A stretch of DNA of 8,860 bases from Bryobacterales bacterium (GTDB taxonomy: Bacteria > Cyanobacteriota > Vampirovibrionia > Obscuribacterales > Obscuribacteraceae): contig CAJCHQ010000465.1 of the NCBI GenBank assembly GCA_903970295.1, positions 1 to 8,860 on the forward strand, written 5' to 3'. The translations under genes were made by a program, and so were the position numbers. Each line of letters opens with the position of its first letter. The stretch's first letter is position 1. This document shows positions 1 through 7,319 of this stretch, in pieces. The notes beneath the pieces were generated by a model that had not been told where the DNA came from, did not search any database, and was given only the letters and a program-made list of their open reading frames with translations.

Positions 1-228
1 GTTTACAAGAATTTTTCATCTCTAATCTTCGTCGCATAGGCGACCGTGCTTGATATGAAGGGCTCATTGGCAACCCTTATGAACAGGCGTTCTTCGCAAT
101 TGCTGTTGCCAAGAGATGCTCGGATTAAGCTAATGATCGCGGTCTAAACTGACGACCTGTAAGTCTGGTGTAATTCGCCAAGGTGTAAGCTGGATTTAGT
201 ACATCAAACGTTCAGGGGTTTCATTAGT
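1..228. other. Non-coding leader upstream of the aminotransferase operon
   Basis: No convincing gene is visible here. A short open stretch in the third + frame ends with TGA at 51-53 and could be the last 16 codons of a gene lying to the left, but it is too short to support. There is a small perfect hairpin: GTCGC at 31-35, a four-base loop, and GCGAC at 40-44. The pentamer TGTAA occurs three times, at 158-162, 169-173 and 184-188, between the likely promoter zone and the start codon. A weak promoter match is TTGCCA at 106-111, a 17-base spacer, and GCTAAT at 129-134; the -10 half is poor. A ribosome-binding site AGGGG at 214-218 lies 10 bases before the ATG at 229. I looked for a fluoride riboswitch, because crcB lies in this operon, and did not recognise its conserved core. 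Confidence 0.5.
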
Positions 229-1767
229 ATGACTAGCGAATCGGGCTCCGCCTTCCTTAACAAGCTACAGACGACAGCCATCGGGAGTGGTGTGCAGAAC
301 TCGTCGATTGCCACAGCGACCAAAGTCGTCACCGTCGATAGTGCCCCGGCACCTGCGAACGTGAAGCTGCCCGCAGCCGGGACGGCTACGCGCGTGCCCA
401 CCGACGAAGAAGTATTGCTCGAGATCGAGAGCCGCGTCTGTTCGCAAGGTGACACCGTTCACTACGCCGAACATCCTCAATTTTTCGATACCTGCGATGG
501 CAGCTACCTATATGATTCAGCTGAAACGCCATTTCTCGATTTGCAAATGTGGTATTCCGCGGTCAACCTCGGTTACGCCAACAAACGCGTCAATGATGCT
601 CTTAAGAATCAAATCGACAAGCTTCCGCAATTAGCCTGCCAGTATTTGCACAAAGAGAAAGTCCAACTTGCCGACATTATCGTCAAGAGTATCAAGCGGA
701 ATTTGGGCGAAACCGGCAGAGTGCATTTCAATGTAGGTGGTGCACAGGCTGTGGAAGACGCCCTCAAGTTGGTGCGCAAAACTACAGGCAAGAGCCGGAT
801 GCTTGCTTTCGAAGGTGGTTATCACGGACGCACGCTGGCTGCCTCGTCGATCACCTCTTCTTATCGATATCGTGAAGCTTACGGCGAATTCGGCGATCGC
901 GCAGAATTCATTCCTTTTCCCTATTGTTTCCGTTGCCCTTACGGCAAGAAAGTCGAGAGCTGCGAGTTATTTTGCGTCCAGCAAGTAGAGCGCAAGTTCG
1001 AACATGAATACACGAGTTGGTGGAATCCCAAGACCAAGAAGTCGGAATTCGGTGCTCTATTTATTGAAGCTATTCAGGGCACTGGCGGCTACATTGCTCC
1101 GCCGCCTGGTTACATGGAGCGCCTCTCCAAGGTTTGCAAAGAGCATGGCATTTTGATCGTCGATGACGAGATTCAAATGGGATTTTTCCGCACCGGCAAA
1201 CTGTGGGCTGCCGAGAACTTCAACCTCAAGCCAGACATCCTTGTCTTCGGAAAAGCTTTGACGAACGGCATGAATCCGCTCTCAGGCATTTGGGCTAAAG
1301 AAGAGTACATCAGCCCTGACAAATTTGGTCCTGGATCGACGCACTCGACTTTCTCCTCCAATACTCTGGGTACCGCAACTGGTCTCGAAGTGATGAGAAT
1401 CTTTGAGGAAGGTGATTACGAAACGACTGTCAATGCTAAAGGTGCATATTTTCTCGAGCTCCTGAAGGACTTGCAGAAGAAGCATCCTGAAATCGGTGAC
1501 GTCGGCGGCGTCGGTCTGGCCCTGCGCATGGAAATGTGCGAAAAGGACGGATTCACTGCCAGCCGCGGACTGGCTGATCGCATGTTCCAGCGCGGCTTGG
1601 AAGGCAATCTCGTCATCAATGGCAAGCGCATGGGACTGATTCTCGATATCGGCGGCTACTGGAAGAACGTTGTCACTCTGGCACCGTCTTTGGAAATCTC
1701 CTATCCCGAAATGGACCTGGCCCATGATTTGCTCGATTTGTTAATAACTGAATGTAAGAAAGGATAG
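229..1767 (+). CDS. Class III PLP-dependent aminotransferase, substrate unknown
   Basis: This is a fold-type I, class III (ornithine/4-aminobutyrate/acetylornithine type) aminotransferase, expected in the cytoplasm. It would move an amino group from an amine or amino acid to a keto acid through pyridoxal phosphate. Visible landmarks are the cofactor-phosphate region with GGAQAVEDALK at 170-180, YHGRT at 198-202, the pyridine-nitrogen aspartate in DDEIQMGFFRTG (D313), the Schiff-base lysine K342 in FGKALTNG, and THSTFSSN at 371-378. At 512 residues it is longer than the usual 400-450. The excess is mostly residues 1-58, an Ala/Ser/Thr/Pro-rich segment with no clear signal peptide. Four cysteines, C233, C236, C245 and C249, make a CX2CX8CX3C pattern; similar clusters occur in some GABA/ornithine-type members. 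The ATG is preceded by AGGGG at 214-218. It is the first gene of the operon, and its stop lies 3 bases before the phosphatase start. The family is sure; the substrate cannot be read from the sequence. Confidence 0.93.
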   Translation: MTSESGSAFLNKLQTTAIGSGVQNSSIATATKVVTVDSAPAPANVKLPAAGTATRVPTDEEVLLEIESRVCSQGDTVHYAEHPQFFDTCDGSYLYDSAETPFLDLQMWYSAVNLGYANKRVNDALKNQIDKLPQLACQYLHKEKVQLADIIVKSIKRNLGETGRVHFNVGGAQAVEDALKLVRKTTGKSRMLAFEGGYHGRTLAASSITSSYRYREAYGEFGDRAEFIPFPYCFRCPYGKKVESCELFCVQQVERKFEHEYTSWWNPKTKKSEFGALFIEAIQGTGGYIAPPPGYMERLSKVCKEHGILIVDDEIQMGFFRTGKLWAAENFNLKPDILVFGKALTNGMNPLSGIWAKEEYISPDKFGPGSTHSTFSSNTLGTATGLEVMRIFEEGDYETTVNAKGAYFLELLKDLQKKHPEIGDVGGVGLALRMEMCEKDGFTASRGLADRMFQRGLEGNLVINGKRMGLILDIGGYWKNVVTLAPSLEISYPEMDLAHDLLDLLITECKKG

Positions 1768-1770
1768 GCG

Positions 1771-2478
1771 ATGAGTAGCTTGATCGAGGTCTATTGCGAT
1801 TTTGATGGGACTATCACCAAGGGTGATACCATCGACGTGCTTCTGGAAGAACTGGCTCATCCGTCCTGGAAGGATGTAGAAAAGCGTTGGGAAAAAGGCG
1901 AAATTGGTTCGCGTGAGTGCATGGCTCAGCAAGTACCTTTGATTCAGGGCGGCTGGGACGCTGTCGAGAAAGTGCTTGATCACGTTCAGATTGACCGCAC
2001 GTTTCCGAAGTTCGCTCTCTGGTGTCGTCGCAACGGTGTGGCGTTGAAAGTAGTCAGCGATGGCATCGATCGTGTTATTCACCACATTCTCAAGCGGGAA
2101 AAGATTCATGTCGACAACGTCTGGGCTAATCATCTTGTCGAAAACGAAGATGGCAGGCTCGAGCTCACTTTCCCCCACGCACCCCAGGTGCAAGGATGCG
2201 GTTCCGGCGTTTGCAAATGCAAAATTCTCGGCATGGGCACGAATAGACCTTTGAAAGTTGTGATCGGTGACGGACGCAGCGATTTTTGCTGGGCTCAAGA
2301 GGCGGACATGGTGTTCGCCAAAACCAAGCTGCTAAGCTACTGTCAGACCAACAACATCTCTTACGTAGCCTACGAGGAATTCACCTCGGTGCGCCTGGCT
2401 CTGAAAGAAAAGCTCGACGAGCTGCGTTTGCCGGAACCTACCCGCATGCCTGTCGCTGGATTTGCACAAGCTGGCTAA
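1771..2478 (+). CDS. MtnX-like HAD-superfamily phosphatase
   Basis: This is a HAD subfamily IB phosphatase most like MtnX, the 2-hydroxy-3-keto-5-methylthiopentenyl-1-phosphate phosphatase of methionine salvage. The length of 235 residues fits that family. All HAD motifs are visible: DFDGT with nucleophile D10 and acid/base D12, motif II serine S96 in VVSDG, a lysine in the CKCK stretch (K149/K151), and the magnesium-binding motif IGDGRSD (D167, D171). The segment ADMVFAKTKLL and the cysteine loop (C143, C148, C150) are also MtnX-like. The ribosome-binding site AAAGGA at 1759-1764 lies in the last codons of the aminotransferase, 6 bases before this ATG, so the two genes are probably translationally coupled. 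No other methionine-salvage gene (mtnA, B, W, K) lies in the window, so the mtnX name is not justified. A phosphatase for another small phosphorylated metabolite handled by the neighbouring aminotransferase is equally possible. Confidence 0.85.
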   Translation: MSSLIEVYCDFDGTITKGDTIDVLLEELAHPSWKDVEKRWEKGEIGSRECMAQQVPLIQGGWDAVEKVLDHVQIDRTFPKFALWCRRNGVALKVVSDGIDRVIHHILKREKIHVDNVWANHLVENEDGRLELTFPHAPQVQGCGSGVCKCKILGMGTNRPLKVVIGDGRSDFCWAQEADMVFAKTKLLSYCQTNNISYVAYEEFTSVRLALKEKLDELRLPEPTRMPVAGFAQAG

Positions 2479-2484
2479 TAGCAG

Positions 2485-2886
2485 ATGACCGGTGGCAATT
2501 ATCCTGAGTGGTCGCTCGTTGTGGCGGTGACCGTTGGCGGGGCAATTGGTTCCTTGTTGCGTTATCTGACCAGTTTCTATTTTGCCCAGTGGTTTGGCGC
2601 CTCATTTCCCTGGGGAACGCTATGCGTCAATCTCGTCGGTGGCTTGATCATTGGTTTGGTCGGCACACTCGCTCTTGAGAAGTCGGGGCTGATTGCGCCT
2701 TTTGTGCGCCTCTTGTTGACGACCGGATTATGCGGCGGCTTGACCACTTTCAGCACTTTTAGTTTCGAGACGATGGGCTTCTTCCAAAGAGGAGAAACGG
2801 CCTATGCTTTTGCTAATATGGGCGGCAACCTGGTGGGGTCACTTGCGGCAACTTACATCGGTATCATTCTCGCTCGGCTCATTTAG
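2485..2886 (+). CDS. crcB: FluC/CrcB fluoride ion channel
   Basis: A small inner-membrane channel that lets fluoride leave the cell. Proteins of this family work as antiparallel dual-topology dimers. At 133 residues with four hydrophobic helices (about 10-33, 42-63, 70-92 and 106-131), it has the usual size. The family motifs are clear: GGAIGSLLRY at 18-27, GTLCVNLVGG at 44-53 with the pore asparagine N49, and GLCGGLTTFSTFSFE at 81-95, which holds the phenylalanine-box residues F89 and F92 and the backbone turn that binds the central sodium. There is only one copy, which suggests a homodimer rather than the paired-gene form. The start lies 6 bases after the phosphatase stop and has only a weak ribosome-binding site, consistent with translation coupled to the gene before it. 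A DUF190 gene follows directly, a recurrent partner of crcB. Confidence 0.96.
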   Translation: MTGGNYPEWSLVVAVTVGGAIGSLLRYLTSFYFAQWFGASFPWGTLCVNLVGGLIIGLVGTLALEKSGLIAPFVRLLLTTGLCGGLTTFSTFSFETMGFFQRGETAYAFANMGGNLVGSLAATYIGIILARLI

Positions 2887-2889
2887 AGG
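2885..2889 (+). promoter_or_regulatory. Ribosome-binding site that decides the DUF190 start
   Basis: AGAGG lies 5 bases before the ATG at 2895 and overlaps the last two bases of the crcB stop codon. An in-frame GTG at 2889-2891 would lengthen the protein by two residues, but it would overlap this site and have no site of its own. The ATG is therefore preferred. Confidence 0.6.
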
Positions 2890-2894
2890 TGCAC

Positions 2895-3227
2895 ATGGAT
2901 ACTGCCAATGCGAAACGCTTGATGATCTTCATCGGCGAAAGTGATAAGTGGCAAGGGCGCAATCTCGCTGATGCGATCATTGAACGGCTAAAACACGAGG
3001 GCTTAGGTGGCGCTTCTGTGTTTAGGGGCGTGCAAGGCTTCGGTCATGACAAACAGTTGCATACGACACACATTCTGGATCTCGCTTCCAATCTGCCAGT
3101 GCTCATAATTTGCATCGATGATGCCGACAAGATCGACAATGTGCGTGTTATTTTAGATGGCATGATCGAAGCTGGCTTGGTCGTGATTGACTCGGTACAT
3201 GCCGATCGCAAGCAAAAGCAATCTTGA
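2895..3227 (+). CDS. DUF190 family protein, crcB-associated
   Basis: A small soluble protein of 110 residues from the ATG, belonging to DUF190, an alpha/beta fold related to PII-like signalling proteins. Recognisable family features, numbered from this ATG, are the first strand RLMIFIGE (8-15), the segment NLADAIIERLKHEGLGGASV (23-42), the glycine-rich RGVQGFG (44-50), LPVLIICIDD (67-76) and a C-terminal helix ending in EAGLVVIDSV. Genes of this family are very often next to or fused with crcB, which suggests a role in regulating or assisting fluoride export; the biochemical role is not established. Here it follows crcB by 8 bases. The coding tail is lysine- and glutamine-rich (DRKQKQS). A small inverted repeat, CAATC at 3219-3223 and GATTG at 3226-3230, straddles the stop codon. 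It lacks the GC-rich stem and T-run of an intrinsic terminator. Confidence 0.92.
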   Translation: MDTANAKRLMIFIGESDKWQGRNLADAIIERLKHEGLGGASVFRGVQGFGHDKQLHTTHILDLASNLPVLIICIDDADKIDNVRVILDGMIEAGLVVIDSVHADRKQKQS

Positions 3228-3316
3228 TTGTTTCGATCGTCAGCCAGGGAGTTGTAAGTTCGACTGCTAGTTTCGATTTTGATTGCGAACCAATTTGAAG
3301 GCAAGGAACGGACAGT

Positions 3317-4120
3317 ATGAATGGTTATCTGTATGGCTTTCTGGTTGTGTCGTTGACCACGGCCTTATCCGTTCTCGGTATGGTTCTGGTCAGGCAGCGA
3401 GTTAGTCTCAGCACGCTTGCTTCCTATCACGAAGTCGCCGGTTACCTGCTTTCGGTCGTGGGCACACTTTATGCAGTCTTGCTGGGCTTTGTTGTTGTTG
3501 ACGCGATGCAGCACATGCAGGATGTTCGTGGATTGGTATCAATGGAAGCGAGCGGATTAGCCAACATCTTTTTGTGTTCGGAGGGTCTGCCTGAGCCGGC
3601 CAGAAAATCAATTCGCGGGTTGTGCCACGAATATGCAGAAGAGGTTATCAATGATGAATGGAAAACTTTGCAGCAGGGAAAATATAGCCAGAAAACTTTT
3701 CATTCAGTATTCCAGCTTTGGAAGGAAATCACTCTGTTTCAGCCCGACAGCGCGCGCGAACAACAAATTCATCAGCAGCTTATATCTGAAATTTGCTCGA
3801 TGACACAAAATCATCGCACCCGCGTAATCAATGCCAGCCGTGGTGTTGCGCCTGTGATGTGGGTTGTGCTTATTATTGGCGGAGTATTTACGGTGATCTT
3901 TACCTATTTCTTCGGCATAGATAATCTGAAGGTGCAGGCACTGATGACCTTTCTCGTAGCGATGACGTTGTCGTTGAATGTTTACCTCGTTTATGTTTTC
4001 GGTAACCCAATGGCTACCGATTTGGGAATCAAGCCCGGACCGTTCCAGTTGGATTTATTGATTTTCGACAATTTTGAAAAAGGTGATATGCCGCCGCCTA
4101 CTAAGCCAATGGCAAATTAG
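3317..4120 (+). CDS. DUF4239 bestrophin-like membrane protein
   Basis: An integral membrane protein of 267 residues matching the DUF4239 (bestrophin-like) family in size and layout. Two hydrophobic helices (about 4-26 and 41-63) are followed by a soluble, mostly helical middle (about 64-176) and two more helices (about 178-199 and 206-228). The second helix holds the typical GTLYAVLLGFVVVDA stretch. The middle carries charged helices rich in Glu and Gln. The C-terminal 40 residues are soluble and end in a proline-rich tail (MPPPTKPMAN). The family resembles bestrophin anion channels in fold, but transport by DUF4239 proteins is not firmly shown. The ATG has AAGGA at 3303-3307, 9 bases upstream. 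It lies 89 bases downstream of the DUF190 gene on the same strand, so it may be read from the same transcript or from its own promoter; none is obvious in the gap. Confidence 0.8.
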   Translation: MNGYLYGFLVVSLTTALSVLGMVLVRQRVSLSTLASYHEVAGYLLSVVGTLYAVLLGFVVVDAMQHMQDVRGLVSMEASGLANIFLCSEGLPEPARKSIRGLCHEYAEEVINDEWKTLQQGKYSQKTFHSVFQLWKEITLFQPDSAREQQIHQQLISEICSMTQNHRTRVINASRGVAPVMWVVLIIGGVFTVIFTYFFGIDNLKVQALMTFLVAMTLSLNVYLVYVFGNPMATDLGIKPGPFQLDLLIFDNFEKGDMPPPTKPMAN

Positions 4121-4143
4121 TCAACGACTTTTCCTTCGGTTCT

Positions 4144-4182
4144 TCACTCAATTCCACCGCGCTAAATTACAGATCACTCAAT
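4144..4182. repeat. Pair of 9-base direct repeats before the 838-residue membrane protein
   Basis: TCACTCAAT occurs at 4144-4152 and again at 4174-4182, exactly 30 bases apart, which is about three turns of the helix. Just downstream is a perfect inverted repeat, AATTA at 4191-4195 and TAATT at 4200-4204, placed directly before the ribosome-binding site AAAGG (4207-4211). This 98-base gap holds no gene, and I see no clear -35/-10 pair in it. The repeats may be protein-binding sites, but the sequence alone does not prove that. Confidence 0.35.
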
Positions 4183-4218
4183 CGCACGTCAATTAATCGT
4201 AATTCGAAAGGTCCACGC

Positions 4219-6735
4219 ATGCTATCAACCGAATCGAAAAGTTCTCAGACCAGCTCGGTCTGGCTAGTTTGCGGGCTTTGCGCTATAGCTGCTTCGACGA
4301 TGATTGTAGAAATCGTCTTGACTAAATTTGTCGGCTACAAAGTCTATCATCACTTTATCCATCTAATTATCAGCACGGTCATTCTCAGCTTCGGCCTGGC
4401 TGGCGCGTATTTGTATCTCGTACCCACGCGTGGCGCCGATCAAATTGGTAGCAACTGGCGGTCAGCTGCACGTGAAGCAGCAATCTATTCGATTTTGCTT
4501 ATACTCACGGTTATCTTATTTTGCTGGCTACCCGTCGATCCCTACAATGCGACCATAGCGCCAATGTTGCGCTTATCTGCCATAGCGATATATTTTGCTT
4601 TGTTCTCGCTGCCATTTTTCTTTGCTGGTCTATGTATCAGTCGAGTCTTGACGACAAGCTCTCTTTCTGCGACGAAGGTTTATTTTTTCGATCTCAGTGC
4701 GGCCGCAGTGGCTGCGGCATTGACGCCCAGCATGCTGGAGTACGTGGGAGGCTATGGCAGCATCGGCATCGCTGCCGCGCTTGGCATTGTCGCTTTCTTC
4801 GCGTTTCAGAAAGCCGCTGGGAAGATACAAGCGGTAGCATCTGTTTTCTGGTCGGTGGCTTTTGCGGCAGTTGCAACGCTTTTGGCAATTTATCCGCAAT
4901 GGGCTCTCGACAAATACGGCTTTGATATACGGTCGGCTAAAGATGAAAAAGTCAGAGTAGTTCTCACAGGCGATTTCAAGGGAGTTGCTCGCACCTACTG
5001 GACTCCGCTGGCCAGGATTGATATTTCGAAAACAGGCTGGTCGAACAGCATCCATTTCCTATACGGACTCTTACCGGAAAAAGATACGCCGAAGCTAGAA
5101 GGACGCTTTGTCCTGGTCGACGGCGGCGCTCATACCAGGCAATTCAAAGTCACTGGCAAGCTCGAAGATCAACCCTTCTTCTCGAAAGTGCTCTGGGCCA
5201 GTCCGTATATTATCAAGCCGGACGCCGAGGATACTTTGATTATTGGTGGCGGTGGTGGTATTGATATTTTGGTTGGGAAATATTTTCACGTCAAAAGAAT
5301 CGATGCACTTGAATTGAACCCCGCGAATTACAAGCACCTTTTGCTGGGACAAGATGACCCCGAGTCCGCGCTATATCAACCATGGCTCGTCAGCACGGAC
5401 AGAACCAAAGTGCGGATTTTCAACACCGAAGCGCGTCACTATTTTTCGATGCATCCGGCCGGTGGATACGACATCATTCAAGCCAGTGGCGTCGACACTT
5501 TGACAGCTGTCGCTTCTGGTGCGCTCGCCAATTCCGACAACTATCTTTATACGCTCGATGCTGTTAAAAGTTATGCTCGCTTGCTCAAGCCGGGTGGTTT
5601 GCTGTCCCTCACGCACTGGCGTTTTCAGCCGCCGCAGTTAGGTTTGAGAATGTTCCTGACGTATCTCGAATATCTCGAACAAACCGGCAACACTACTCCG
5701 TATCGCAACCTCATGGTCGTTGGCAATGACTGGGTCGACACCATCATGAAGACAACTCCGTTTACCGAACCGGAGGTTCAGAGAATTCGCGATTGGGCGA
5801 CAAAGGGTCATATCGCCGTTATTTTTGACCCCCTGCGCAAGACCAACGAAGGCCCTGGTGTAACCAAGCTCGAAGCAATCTACGATCAGCTCGCCTATGC
5901 TAATCCGGCAGAGCGCAAGAAGCTTCTGGATGCCATGCAAGATGATGTCGCCCCGGTCACTGACGACCGTCCATATTTCTATCAAATGGGTAAGGGGATA
6001 CATCTTATGGGTTCATCGATTTGGGCTTCTGATGCGATGTTAGCGATTTATGTGACCTTTGTCTTTGTCCTGATTTTGATTTTTGCACCACTGCTCAAAA
6101 CGCGACCTCTAAAATTGTCGCCACCACTTGTTTCATCGCTGGGCTTCTTCGCTTTTTGCGGCTTCGGCTTTTTGCTATTTGAAGTTTCGATTATTCAGTT
6201 GTTTTCGGTTTTTGTCGGTGGTCCAATTTATTCTCTTGCTGTTGTGCTCGTCTCTGTATTGGCTGGTTATTCGATGGGCTGCTTGCTGGCTAATTCAATG
6301 CGGCCGCAGCGGTCGATTTTTCTGATTGTCGGTATTGCCATCTTTTTGATGTTATTAGTTGCTTCTGCCTCTCTGCCCGGTGTACTCACATCACTGATGT
6401 CCTGCAACTGGACTTTGCGAATTATCATCTCTGGACTGGCGGCTTTTCTTATGTCATTCATCATTGGCATTCCGGTCTCTCTGGCTATGGAGGCGATTAA
6501 GAGGAATGAGTCTTTGACGCACACCGTGCCCTGGATGTGGGGAGTGAGTTCCGGCTTTAATGCGCTTGGCTCCGCTTGTTTCATCCTGATCAGCCAAAGA
6601 ATAGGTATAGCAGCGACTCTCGGCGTTTCGGCCGGACTCTATCTTTTGGCGACGATTTTGTTTGCCTTGTTTGGACCCACTGAGAAACCGGAGAAGATAG
6701 TTGCGGAAACTGACACGCAAGCGTCGCTGGCGTGA
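4219..6735 (+). CDS. Membrane-embedded spermidine-synthase-like protein
   Basis: An 838-residue protein with three parts. The N-terminal part has about seven membrane helices (roughly 15-37, 47-69, 86-105, 117-139, 154-175, 181-197 and 206-226). The middle (about 227-604) is a soluble domain with a spermidine-synthase/methyltransferase Rossmann fold: nucleotide-binding glycine loop LIIGGGGGIDIL at 340-351, acidic residue E365 in ALELNP, and LLKPGGLLSLTHW at 455-467. The C-terminal part has about seven helices (605-818) with the family-typical PWMWGVSSGFNALGS at 771-785. The place where aminopropyltransferases carry the catalytic aspartate reads GYDIIQASGVDTLTA (416-430), so true polyamine synthesis is doubtful. 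Related membrane proteins are usually annotated as spermidine synthase or SAM-dependent methyltransferase, with no proven substrate. The start is supported by AAAGG at 4207-4211, 7 bases upstream. The gene ends 6 bases from the convergent pyrophosphatase gene. Confidence 0.82.
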   Translation: MLSTESKSSQTSSVWLVCGLCAIAASTMIVEIVLTKFVGYKVYHHFIHLIISTVILSFGLAGAYLYLVPTRGADQIGSNWRSAAREAAIYSILLILTVILFCWLPVDPYNATIAPMLRLSAIAIYFALFSLPFFFAGLCISRVLTTSSLSATKVYFFDLSAAAVAAALTPSMLEYVGGYGSIGIAAALGIVAFFAFQKAAGKIQAVASVFWSVAFAAVATLLAIYPQWALDKYGFDIRSAKDEKVRVVLTGDFKGVARTYWTPLARIDISKTGWSNSIHFLYGLLPEKDTPKLEGRFVLVDGGAHTRQFKVTGKLEDQPFFSKVLWASPYIIKPDAEDTLIIGGGGGIDILVGKYFHVKRIDALELNPANYKHLLLGQDDPESALYQPWLVSTDRTKVRIFNTEARHYFSMHPAGGYDIIQASGVDTLTAVASGALANSDNYLYTLDAVKSYARLLKPGGLLSLTHWRFQPPQLGLRMFLTYLEYLEQTGNTTPYRNLMVVGNDWVDTIMKTTPFTEPEVQRIRDWATKGHIAVIFDPLRKTNEGPGVTKLEAIYDQLAYANPAERKKLLDAMQDDVAPVTDDRPYFYQMGKGIHLMGSSIWASDAMLAIYVTFVFVLILIFAPLLKTRPLKLSPPLVSSLGFFAFCGFGFLLFEVSIIQLFSVFVGGPIYSLAVVLVSVLAGYSMGCLLANSMRPQRSIFLIVGIAIFLMLLVASASLPGVLTSLMSCNWTLRIIISGLAAFLMSFIIGIPVSLAMEAIKRNESLTHTVPWMWGVSSGFNALGSACFILISQRIGIAATLGVSAGLYLLATILFALFGPTEKPEKIVAETDTQASLA

Positions 6736-6741
6736 CCGGTT

Positions 6742-7299
6742 CTAAATGCCGATGCGCTCTTGAGTTTTGGCCGCGCCGTAGGTTTCGTTGTAGTGCGTAA
6801 TTGCATCTCGTATCACAGAGAGTGCCTCTGCCGGTCCTAGGAAACCAGCGACACTGACAGATTTATTTTCCAGCGCTTTGTAATCTTCGAAGAAGCGCTT
6901 CACCTGTGCTAAGCGATGCGGTGGCAATTCATGAATCGATTGATAATGGTTGTATTCTTGATCGTCATAATGAACGGCAATAACTTTGTCATCCGACTGA
7001 CCTTGATCGATCATTTGCATCAGCCCGATCGGCTTAGCTCGCACTATGCATAGGGGTACAAAGGATTCTTGTCCGAGGACGAGTACATCGAGCGGGTCAT
7101 TGTCGTATCCGTAAGTTCTTGGAAAAAATCCATAATTCGCCGGGTAGTGAACCGAGCTGAATAATGTGCGATCAACTTTGAGCAAGCCGCTAGGCTTGTC
7201 CAATTCGTACTTTACATTCGAGCCCATGGGTACTTCAATCAACGCTGAAAGGATTTCCGGCGCTTGCTCGCCAAGTTCTACGTCGTGCCAAGGGTGCAT
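6742..7299 (-). CDS. ppa: Inorganic pyrophosphatase, family I
   Basis: A soluble cytoplasmic enzyme that splits pyrophosphate into two phosphates with magnesium and so drives biosynthetic reactions forward. The length of 185 residues is normal for bacterial family I enzymes. The active-site residues line up with the Escherichia coli enzyme: E22, K30 and E32 in the first strands, R44, Y56, the signature DNDPLDV with D66, D68 and D71, then D98, D103 and K105 in [11 protein letters not shown], and Y140-K141 in EDYKALE. The residue after D98 is Gln where many bacterial enzymes have Glu. It is the second gene of a - strand pair, 20 bases after the SDR gene, with GGAG at 7309-7312 (- strand reading) 9 bases before its ATG. 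It converges on the membrane protein gene with only 6 bases between stops, and no terminator hairpin is visible there. Confidence 0.96.
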   Translation of the reverse strand: MHPWHDVELGEQAPEILSALIEVPMGSNVKYELDKPSGLLKVDRTLFSSVHYPANYGFFPRTYGYDNDPLDVLVLGQESFVPLCIVRAKPIGLMQMIDQGQSDDKVIAVHYDDQEYNHYQSIHELPPHRLAQVKRFFEDYKALENKSVSVAGFLGPAEALSVIRDAITHYNETYGAAKTQERIGI

Positions 7300-7319
7300 T
7301 TGTCTTTTCTCCGTTGTCG

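Noticed and set aside
55..147. 30-residue + strand ORF starting at ATG 55 in the leader
   Set aside because: No ribosome-binding site precedes it, its codon use is not distinctive, and it is short enough to be chance.
1..228. Fluoride riboswitch in the leader of the operon containing crcB
   Set aside because: The conserved core of the crcB motif was not recognised here or in the 6-base gap before crcB.
1282..2298. Long - strand frames of 147 and 185 residues opposite the aminotransferase and phosphatase
   Set aside because: They are shadows of clearly recognised + strand genes with full catalytic motifs.
1771..2478. Naming the HAD phosphatase mtnX
   Set aside because: The motifs fit, but no other methionine-salvage gene is present and the partner aminotransferase is of the wrong class for that pathway.
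3203..3239. CGATCG pair with inner CAATC/GATTG hairpin as a terminator after DUF190
   Set aside because: The stems are short and not GC-rich, there is no T-run, and the structure begins inside the coding sequence.
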